NCBI GenBank assembly: GCA_946902875.1
Contig: OX336359.1
Location: forward strand, 3,100,001-3,164,000
Length of the DNA stretch: 64,000 bases
DNA from: Nematopogon swammerdamellus
Lineage: Eukaryota; Arthropoda; Insecta; Lepidoptera; Adelidae
Direction: 5' to 3'
The position numbers and the translations under genes are program-made. The notes under the pieces were generated by a model. That model did no database searches. It was given only the letters and a program-made list of their open reading frames with translations, and had not been told where the DNA came from. Below are positions 25,204 through 36,900 of this stretch, in pieces (the first letter of the stretch is position 1; each line of letters begins with the position of its first letter).

Positions 25204-27884
25204 GTGCGCCACTGTTACACGTTGTCACTCTACAGCTTTCGTGATGGTTTTTTTTGTCCGATTTACAGCTGTCCAATAAATGTATAATAAATCTAATACG
25301 AGGTATAAAGGACGCGCAAAAGGCCTGCAATGGAGTGGGCTTAAGGGCGGAGAACGAGTCCGAACAACAACAACAACGAGGTATAAATAAGGAGCCGAAA
25401 GGATGATACACATCGCTCTAGACTCGATCTGTGTCGCACAAAACGTATCGATAAGAAGGGAAACTATTCGCGCTCGATCGAGCGGCTAATCACATCAGCG
25501 ATACACGTCCTGCTGGGCTCAGCTAGACGCGTCATATACGTGGACGGGGCGAGATGCGACACCTTCAGTTAAAGACAAGTTTTTATTCTTTTTATTTTTT
25601 ATTATGAGATTTACCAGCAATATCACAAAAATTTCAAAATAAATATGTTTTAGTTTAGGTAATTTTAATTTGATGGGTAGTTTTAATTTCTATTTTAATT
25701 TGTAAATAGCTTTAATTTTACTTTCAAATCTAATACAAACTATTGTAATAATATTACAAACTAATGCAGAAGGCGAAGAGAATTAAATTCTAGAAAAATA
25801 TCAGTTAATATTTACTGAAATAGCTTGTGGTTTCTAGACGAAAACATTTTGACGGGGTTTGAAAGATTAAGCAAAAACTGATATGTGTAATATACATTTT
25901 TGTAATTGAAATCTATTTCTAAGTTGCACCTACTTATTTATACATTTTTAAAACTAATTTGGTCTAATCTTAAAACGCTGTAGACTCTACAATGTAGAGA
26001 TGTCCACTTTTGTGACAAAGAAGCACCGCTTGAGCCGCAGCCGCCACCGCTCGGGCCGTGCGGCGCGGCGGAGATGGCGCGATGATTCGACCATGAATGT
26101 AACAAGGGAAGGGCTTAGGGATCCTTTGCGTGTGAAGAGCACTGGGCACTTAACACGCTTTTTAGGGTTCCGTAGCCACCTATCTTGGCAGCGACCAATA
26201 AAATCGGTCCGTCCGTCTGTCTGTGTCAGCATTTGTTATTACCAATTTGTACAATTAGTAAAAAAAGTGATCCTATAAGGGTTCCGTTTTTTTCCTCCTT
26301 TGAGGTACGGAACCCTAAAAAGGGACCGAAGTGTCAGTGTTCTGAATAAGTCAATTCTCTGCCGGTGCAGAATCGATTGGTACGCATCCGGGGTAAGTCC
26401 AGCGTGTAGGGATGCAATCCCTGCCCAGTGCGCGTGGTGCGAAGGTGGAAAGGGGACGCCGGGATCGCATTAAACAGCTCCTCCGAGCACTCCCCATGGA
26501 ATAAGCGATAGACCTTTATGGCAACCCTACCTTAAAGCAAAATATGTACCTGTGTTTAAGAATCCTTGCACACAATTAGATTAGTTAGTAAATACACTCT
26601 CCACATCGGCTTATTTAATTATGCACTTTTATTTTTTTTTTTATTAAAAAAAAATCACAACTTTTATCTTGCATTCAGACTGATTAAGCACTATAAATAA
26701 TTGCATTAAAGAAACCAATTTTTTTGCGAATTAACGAATTAATAAATATGTAAATGTATACGGGGGGCACGAACGAGTGGCGAAGCGGTAGTGGATTGGT
26801 ATCGAGGTCGGATAGTCCATAATTCAATTACTGGCATTAGCAATTTTTACCTAGTGATGTCAACGAGTCGATGGTTTGATTTCGATTATTTCAAATGTTT
26901 TTCCTACCTGTATTGATATACTTGACGTACCTTAAACTGTTACAAAAAAGTTATGAAATGCATACATACATACATAGCGTCACGCCTGTTTCCCGGTGGG
27001 GTAGGCAGAGACAACGGATCTCCACGTACCTACCACGATCCTGACACACCTCTGCCGCCTCTTCCACTCTCATAATGTTTTTCATGCATGCTCGTCGGTA
27101 CGGGTACTACGCATTCGACCCTTTTTGAGCACTTGCTTGATCTAGTCCAGGTACGTGCGTCTAGGACGACCCTTCCTGAGTCTTCCACTCACATTCGCTC
27201 TATAAATTTCTTTCGTTAGTCTCCTATCATCCATTCCTCCAGCATGACCGAACCACCGAAGCATTCCTTTCTCAATCCTTGTCACTATACCTACCTTCTT
27301 ATGTACTTAGAGTTATGAATATTTATAATTATTATGGAAACTGACACGGTTGGCTACATAATCTACTACAACCGTGATGTCAACCCATAACACCATGGTA
27401 AACTAGGTGCCAAGTTTTGTACCGTGTGGGGTCGGTACTTAAAAAGAATAGCCCCACTGCATCTCTCCCCGTCGCATGTCGTAAAAGTCGACTAAGGGAT
27501 AAGAAAATTCGTCAGCCTCGGTAGCTCAGTGGCGCGGTTGGTTAGTCAACTGTTATTAAGCAACGCTGAGCGCGGTCAGTGATTGGATGGGTGACCGCTC
27601 GACCGTTGGAGGCTGACCGTGGTTCGGATTCCACGTTAAACTGTAGGTCCCTTCCCTTCTTACCTTACTAGGTGGTAGGGTTTATCCCGGCCGGGTTGGT
27701 ACCACCGCACTGAACGAAACGTCGGTCGAAACGGCTATGTAAATAGTTCGTGTTTTCCGTCCAGTTTAGTGTAGCCGACATGAAATGAAGGGAAGCACTG
27801 ACATGGCACCTAGTTCACCCTGTGTTATGGGCTGACATCACGGATGTTGTAGGTGATGTAGCCAACCGTGTCAGGTTCCATAAT

Positions 27885-27915
<31 letters not shown>

Positions 27916-30900
27916 AGTGCCTCTCTTTGGTCGTGCCGGCTACACTGAACTGAACGGAAAACCAGAACTGTTTGAATAGCCGTTTTAACCGACCTTTCAT
28001 TCAGTGTAGTGGTACCAACCCGGGCGGGTTAAACCCTACCACCTAGTAAGGTAAGAAGGGAGATTGAATTCTAATATTTTTTTTATTTTTTTTTAATTTA
28101 TTGATTTCGTTTTAGATTTAACTTAATAACGACAAAGCAACCTACTTAATTTAATATTATCCATTAGTTAACATATATAAGTTAATTACATGCAAAAACA
28201 AAATTATGATTGCCATTAAAAGTGTATTTGTAGGTTAGGTTAAGTGAAAAAAAAAACTTTTTTTTTCCTTAATACAGAATGTTTTTAAAAACAGATAACC
28301 GTTCCTTAATAACGTCATGTTTCCCTTCGTAATACATTTTATTATAGGTAGGTTTTTAACATTAAATATTTTCCGAATTTTCCTCTTATCACCATTTGTC
28401 CTTAAAATTTTCTTAAGTAAGAGTTCCATATACAGTTTTTGTTCAATAATGATAATATTAAAATAAATATATTTGTTTTAGAAAAGTCAAGTTTGAATTG
28501 TTGGATTGATATTACAAAAAATATTAAAGTTTTTAAAAACAACTTAATGAGTAATTAATTTTTATCGTTACGTTTCCCCTCACTAGAGTCATAGCTACGC
28601 AAACCAACAGAACAGAAGGGAGAGATACATACGTACAACTCAGTACTCACTCACCCACCATAGCGATTTCACATCACGCTTGACCTTCTATTCACGACCT
28701 GTAGTAAATGTGCTCAAGAGGCGCATTCTGAAATTGTTTTAGCTCTATCAGTGTCACCTGTAGCCTATATATTGGATAAATATAGCAATTTTTCACTATT
28801 TTCTAACTGTTTAATATGGATACAATATTTATTTTGTAATTTATACATACCGCACGGTATCCCGACAATGGGGGTAAGCAGAGTAATCGGTGTTGTTCTG
28901 CAAGTGCTCTGGTAAATACAGCACAACACCGACCACCACGTCCAGCAAAGGATTAGGACAAGATAGCTATTAAGCGGCAAGTAAGGCACGGAGACCCACC
29001 TGCTGCATGACTCGGTGAAAGGACCGCGGCAAGGTGAGAGGTGGCTAGCATGTCGCCTTTTAGCACGGCATCTCGCCCTTATCCCTTAGTCGCCTTTCAC
29101 GACATGCACGTGGAGAGATACAATGGGGCTATTTTAAGAACACGGAACTTCAACCTGTACGTACGGTGAAAATTGTCTGAAAAAAACAACCCCATAGGGG
29201 GTGAAAGATGCTATAATGTATGTCAGTTAGTCAGCGTGAAATTGTCTACTGCAACCACTGCTGGACATACGCATCTCAAATTTTCCTACAGTTCTCTCGG
29301 CCTTAATTCAGCGGTACGTAACCACTGCTTTCCGCCGATCTACTTACTTGATGTCGTCGTCCCACCTGGCGAGTGGTCTTACCACACTCTTCCTGTCCGT
29401 GGCCGCCAGTGTAGGACACGGTTACTGGATTGGTCGTCGTCTCATCGGCTGACGTGCCCGGCCCACTGCCACTTGAGCTTAGTCCGGTGTTCTATGTACC
29501 TATATACATCTCATTTACAGCTAGTTTGTGTTTTGGTTTGATTTTTAATTGTTAAGTATTTAGGGTTATGTAGCCAGCGACGACGCTGGCAGGAACCCTT
29601 ATAAAATCGTTAAGTTGTCTGTCCGTCCGTCCGTCTGTCACCGGAGTAACGAAAGATTGTGCAAATACTTTTTTCGAAGATTCGAGAAGTTATTAGTGTT
29701 CGCACTCGCGAAGTATTCGAATCTTCGAACTCTCGCAGTTTTTTTTAATGTTATGTATGAATGAAAAAACGTTTTTAAGTAGACATAATATTGAAGGACA
29801 GTGTTTTCAAGTCAGATATAAATCTAAGTTACATTACAGAGTATAATAGTATATTAAAATAGCATAATAAATTTACGTTTATTTTTATTTATAGGTCTAC
29901 TTGTTTTTATAGTTAACTAGCTTTTGCCCGCGGCTCCGCTCGCGTGAAATTCGTATGCTCCGCGCCGCACCGCACCGCACCGCACCGTGCCGCACCGCAC
30001 CGCGCCGCTCCGCACCGCGCCTTTCCGCGCCGCTCCACGCCGTCCCGCGCCGCTCCGCGCCGCGCCGCGCCGCCCCGCGCCGCTCCGCGCCGCACCACAC
30101 CGCGCCGCTCCGCACCGCGCCTTTCCGCGCCACTCCACGCCGTCCCGCCCGCGCCGCTCCTCGCCGCGCCGCGCCGCCCCGCACCCCTCCGCGCCGCACC
30201 GCACCGCGCCTTTCCGCGCCGCTCAACGCCGTCCCGCGCCGCTCCGCGCCGCCCCACGGCGCACCACGCCGTCCCGCGCCGCACCGCGCCGCACCGCGCC
30301 GCCCCACGCCGTCCCGCGCCGAACCACGCCGCCGCCCCGCGCCGTTCCGCGCCGCCCCGCACCGCCCCGCGCCGCTCCACTCCTGACTTTACTGCGAGCG
30401 AAGTCGCGGGTAAAAGCTAGGTATATATATAAACCTTCCGGGAAAAATTATCTACCTGATGGTGAAAACCGCATGAAAATCCGCTGCGTGGTTTAGGAGG
30501 AGTTAGCGGATATACAGACAAAAGCGGAAAGCGACTTCAATTTATACTATGTATTGATGATGATGGTGATGATGATGTTGATGATTGATTTAGTTATTTT
30601 CAGGTCTAGATTGAATTATTTTTAAGTAATTTATTTCAAATAAATTATTATGTGGGAAATACCGTAACCAAAATTAAATGACAGAGTTATTATGGCTGAA
30701 AATCTGAAGGCATCATATTGCATTTAAAAAACATTATGAAGTCCATTTATTTATTGCTCAAAGTTTCAAACAGGTAATCATTCGACTCACATCATTACAC
30801 CAAAAAACCTGACTCAACTATTCCTCTCAACAGCTCTCCCTCCCGTTACTGTTCTCAAAGATAGTTTTTATTGTTTTTTTTTTTTTGTTACCGAGAATGA

Positions 30901-33900
30901 TTTTTTTTGTTACCGAGATGCGTCGCGTAGCGACGCATCTCGGTAACAAAAATAGTTAGTTTTTATTGTTTTTTTTTTTTGTTACCGAGAATGATTTTTT
31001 TTGTTACCGAGATGCGTCGCTACGCGACGCATCTTCTAACCTAACCTAAATGATATTTTATATTATTATTATTTTATTTTTATATTTTATTAATATTATA
31101 TTTAAAGGTCTTTCAAAATTAGTTCATAGTACGCTAAGAGGGGTTTCTGTATCGGAAATAGATCACTTTTGAAGAATGAAGATTTTTTTTACAAAAAATT
31201 TTTTTATGTAAAATGTAAAAAATAATGTTTTCTTAATCGTTTCAGTTTCATGCCAGGAACAAAAAAGTCTTCCAACACATAGATCTCTTTCTTTCAGAAA
31301 TTGTGAAAAACCACAATTTTAGTTTTATTAGTATGGAATAGAAGGAATTTGATTTTTTTTACCAACTTACATGTGTTATATCATAATGGTAATGAAGACT
31401 TTTTTGTTACTGTTATGAAACTGAATCGATTAGGCTATAAAAATCAACCACCTATTTTTTTATTTAAATACATAAAAAAAATATTTTACATAAAAAAAAG
31501 CCCAAGGTCCAAAAATATTTATATAGGTTTTACTCCCTATATGATACAGAACCCCCCCTTAGCGTACTATGAACTAATTTTGAAAGAACTTAAAAATCAT
31601 CAACTTTAATGCTACTCAGATTAGTCCGCGCGCCGCACATACCTCCCGCGGTATTCAAAATTCCGCCGCATAAAGGATAAGCTACAGCCTAGACCGTGAG
31701 AGGTAGCGAGGTCCCGTTTTTTTGCAAATTGTAGCCCAATTCAATACCCTGAGGGTTCTTTTTTCATTTTTTCGATATCGTGTTTCGTTTTCGAGAAATC
31801 GCCGATTCAATGAGAGAAGACACCAAAAAATCACGTCATTTTTCGACATTTTTGAATTTTTTGAAAAAAGTTTTTGAATTTTACGAAATTTACGCCATAT
31901 TGTAGCCCTCGCTGAGACGCATCTTTTGACACCCCAATCATCCACGTAGCTGTAAAATTCACGCACCAGGGCGATGTCGCACTTTTCCTTGAAATGGGTG
32001 CCATAACAACGCGATCGAAAAAACATTTTCAATGTTAAAATATACAGTATAAAGTATTTTTTGGCCACCCTACCCCCTCCACAAGTTGATGGCCTGTCAA
32101 TGTGTTTATTTCTATGGCTAGCAGGAAAGTCGATTAAATTGATTAACGTATTTCAATTTCTAGAACGCTAACAAAATAGAGTCGTAATTTGATGGCACGC
32201 CTCTTTATCGACTATTTGCCCGGCTCCGCTCGGGTTGAATCCGGCCTTCCGACTACCGAATGCTGGGAACTTCCTGAAAAAGGTTGGGTTTTCAGTTGAA
32301 TTAAATTGATAGCCTCATCAATTTAATATAACTGGGTTGGTTAGGCTGGATTGGTTAGGATGGTTTAGTAATTAAGCTGGGTTGGTTCGACTGAGTTGGT
32401 TAGGCTGGGTTGGTTAGGCTATTTTGTTTAGGCTGGGTTGGTTAGTCTGGGTTGGTTAGGCTAGGTTGGTTAGGCTGGGATGGATAGGCTGGGTTGGTTA
32501 GACTAGTTTGATTAGGCTGGATTGGTTAGTTCCGTATCTGTATCTTTGAATCCGTAAAAGCTAGCCGGTTGAAATTTTCACAGAATATGTGTATTTTTTT
32601 CGGATATTACAACAAATAATAAAAAATTTAAAAAGTGAAAAATTGGGGTTCCACTTTCAAGAAATGTGTTTTTTCATCGTTTTTCTTTTGTGGTGCGGAA
32701 ACCTCGGTGCGCCATTCCGACTCGCACTTGGCCAGTTTTTTATGCGTACCGGTACGGTTGGCTACATCAACCCGTGATGTCAGCACATCGAGCCTCGGTC
32801 CTGTCTATAAGTGCCGTGTCAGTGCGTCTTTTATTCCACTCTTCGTGTTCTAATTTGAACAGAAATGCGGCGCATAAAAACTTTACTTAGAAAGTATGCG
32901 TAAAGGAATTAAAATTTATTCTAATAACTTCATCAATGCTAAGCCATAAAAATTACAAAACATCGTTTATCCTAACGCTTTTCAAGCGAACATAATCCTT
33001 AATTGAATCTGTTTTAAGTCTCACATTCTTCTGCACTTATCCGGTGCGAAGGACCATTATTTCATAAACAAATTTAAACCATAATCCTCTTGGATAGAGC
33101 ACACATTAGGTTGACAAGAATATAGATTTATGTCGTTGTGTGAAGCATACATACGTCCTCAGAAGTGAGTTGTAAGTTTTCATCGCATTAAGCTTGTACC
33201 TACGTTGGCATGCGACGAGAAAGGTTTTATTAACTTGTAATAAATCTAAAAATTAGTGCTAGCAAATTATTAGTGAGTCAGTCAGCTACCTTCTCGGAGG
33301 TAATATTGGCTGGTCGGACCACGTGCTTTGGCCCCTCCGACTCAGCAACCCATATCGGATTACATAAATAAAATTATATATATATTTTATCGGAGCAAGA
33401 AGTAAAGAGGGCGGAAAAAGGTTGATCGTTTGCTTGAATGCAGTCCGGCATTCGGCCTTGCCTTAGTTACTTACATTCTTCGAGAAGTTGTATCGTCTTC
33501 CTGAGCGCTGCTCGGCCTTCGGCCTAACCCTTAGTTAGGTACTTAATTTCTTCGAGAAAGTTTATTGTCCTCCATAATGCAGCTCGGCCTTCGGCCTCGC
33601 CGTTAGTTCCTTTATTTAAGAATGTTTATCGTCTTCCTGAGCGCAGCTCGGCCTTCGGTAAACTCTCTTCGAGAAGGTTTATTGTCCTCGAGAATGCAAT
33701 TCGGCCTTCGGCCTCGCTTTTGAACCTGCGTAGCCCTGGGGGTAGGTAGGCGTACCATTATTTGGGAACCGCTGCTGCTGGTTCACTAAGCTCGCCCGTT
33801 TGGTACCAAAACACTGACGAAAAACTCGGTAAAATTTTTGAAAAGTGTCGACCGACACGGTTGTGAAAAATGTATTCGTGTTTTCCGTTCGGTCTAACCT

Positions 33901-36900
33901 GAATTCGAAGGACAGCGCTGGTATGGAACCTAATCCCTTCAGAAATATGTGTCGGGCTGACATCGTGAAACCGGAATTTGATTCAACCAACCATTGTTAC
34001 ACAAAAGCCGTACATTATCGTAAAACACTATCCTAGATATCTTATCTGTGAAGTACCCCATTAACCCCACACGTATCTATTAGGTTATTTTGTTGATAAT
34101 GAGATACGTAGCTACTTTCTAGCATATCATCAGACACAAACACTGTTATTGACCGGCGCGTGGAGCAGAGGCGGCGCAAGGCGTGGGCGACCGCCCACGG
34201 CCTCGCGGTCCGAGGGGCCTCGCGCCTCGAAAGTTCATGCAGCTTTCATTCATGAAAAATATTCCGCTAGATCTATTAAAAGAGACCCCGAGTTTAGACT
34301 CAATCAAAGGCAAACTAAAGTATAGTAATAACGCCTTTATCAGACACAAGATGGGAACGCAGGACAGAGGCAGTGAAGGCTGTATTATTGCAATTTGATT
34401 ATTTTTACTTTTATCGACGAAAGGTATGGTGACCAAAATGTTTGATTTGATCAGTATACCGGAAATTCATTTCAACAGTGAAAATCCATAAAATCCATGC
34501 CACCAGAGAAAGCCTGTCAAAATATATCTTGCCCACATCAAATTTAGGTCTTGCCCCGCCACTGCGTGGAGGTAGAGAGGGACGCATGTAGAGAATCCGA
34601 ATTAACATTTATTATTTAGGTCGCAAAATATTGTTGAGACGCTATTTTCGCATATTTTGGTTGCCTCGATAGCTCAGTGGTGCAGACGGTCGACTGTTGC
34701 TATTGATTGTTAAGCAACGCTGGGCCGGTCAGTACTTGAATGGGTGACCGCTCGACCGTTGGAGGCTGACCGTGGTTCGGATTCCACGTTAAACTGTAGG
34801 TCCCTTCTCTTCTTACCGTACTAGGTGGTAGGGTTTATCCTGCCCGGGTTGGTACCACCGCACTGAATGAAACGTCGGTTGAAACGGCTATGTACATAAA
34901 TAGTTAGTGTTTTCCGTCCAGTTCAGTGTAACCGACATGAAATGAAGGGAAGCACTGGCATGGCACCTAGTTCACCCGGTGTTATGGGCTGTCATCACGG
35001 ATGTTGTAGGTGATGGAGCCAACCGTGTCAGTTTCCATAAAAAAAATACATTTTCTTATCATTCAAGTCCTATACTGATGGAAAAGCCTAGGCTATACCA
35101 AACCACATACCATATACACGGTGTTGCAGTTGCCCCCGTTTTTAACTGACATAAGGGGGTTATTCTATATGTGAAACTAAACAACTTCTGCGGCGAAAAA
35201 ATTTTTTTTGGAACAAAAAAAATTATTTTTTCCATACAAATTTTAAATACCTATTCTCTAAATGTAGTGACAAAAAAAATTTTTTTTCTTCAAATTAAAA
35301 AGTCGTGGAACAAAAGTAGCTCTATTTCACGCACAGAATCACCACCTTTCGGGTTTTACGGTTGGGGTTGCAACACCGTGTAATATCGGTGTCAGCCCGC
35401 ATCGCCCTGCTACACTGTGCATTTTTTTAAATTATGTACCTATGTCAGTACCTAAATAATCATTATGTCTGAATAAGTAAATATCTATCTCTACTTCTTA
35501 TAAAAACATAGCCAACAACCATCCCGATTAAACCAGCTTTCTAATAAAACAAACCGCATTCAAATCGGTCCATCCGTTTAGGAGCTACGATGACACAGAC
35601 AGACACACCCGTATGGGTGTGTCTGTCTGACACACACATACACCATACTCTTTTTTCGTCGGGGATTAAAAACAATGTTTCTGTCTGTATGTTTGAGGTA
35701 AGCTCCGGAACACTGAATAGATTTTGATGCTATTTGCACCAATGAAAAGAGTAGTTCTTGAGGCTCATTTCATTATTAGACTATACAGGGTGTTTGATGA
35801 CTATAGGTCAACAAGCAAACCAGGTACTCCTGAGCCTATTTGGAGCAAAAAAGTTAGATGACATTTTGTTCTACGGTGAACTTTTTTTTCCATACAAAAC
35901 TAAATAAAATAAAAAATAATTTGTTTTGTATGGAAAAAAAAATCACACTAAATAGAATTAGGGCTGAGCAGTGTCAAAGAAAGTATAGTATGGACCGGGG
36001 AGAGAGAGAGACGATAAGAGACGGTTGGTTAGTCAACTGTTATTAAGCAACGCTGAGCGCGGTCAGTGATTGGATGGGTGACCGCTCGACCGTTGAAGGC
36101 TGACCGTGGTTCGGATTCCACGTTAAACTGTAGGTCCCTTCCCTTCTTACCTTACTAGGTGGTAGGGTTTATCCCGGCCGGGTTGGTACCACCGCACTGA
36201 ACGAAACGTCGGTCGAAACGGCTATGTAAATAGTTCGTGTTTTCCATCCAGTTTAGTGTAGCCGACATGAAATGAAGGGAAGCACTGACATGGCACCTAG
36301 CTCACCCTGTGTTATGGGCTGACATCACGGATGTTGTAGGTGATGTAGCCAACCGTGTCAGGTTCCATAAAAAAAAAAAAAAAAAAGAGACGCGATAGTT
36401 TATTATCATATTTGCATTTAAATCGGATTTGCTATTACCCGAGTCTACCGCGAGTGAAGCTAGTAAATAAATAAAATAAATACATACATACATACATACA
36501 TACATACATACAAACTATGTACCCAAAATATTGTACGCTGTCCTCTACAGCACAGCTAACAAGATAGTATGAGGACAGAGGCTAACAAGTGAGTGTATTT
36601 TAATATAATAAACGATTTTGAAATTTTGAAAATACATAAGGGTGTGCTTCGACGTAGTTGCGTAAAAACTAGTGCGCGCGGACGAAAGTGGCGTCGCAAA
36701 ACAGCGTGACAAGGCAACGACACTTTAATTCTTGAAAATGTTAAGTTGGGTAAAAAGTAGTTCGCGCAAACGTAAGTGGTGTCGCACTCGCTAGTCGCAA
36801 CACAGCGTCTCATTGCAACGACACTTTCGTTCGTGAAATGTTCCGTTGGGTAAAAACTAGTGCGCACGCACGAAAGAGACATCGCGACACAGCGTCAAAA

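Noticed and set aside
29897..30496. Several Arg/Gly/Ala- and Arg/Pro/Ala-rich frames of 95-169 codons
   Set aside because: Product of the CCGCN array; open on both strands only because stop codons are AT-rich.
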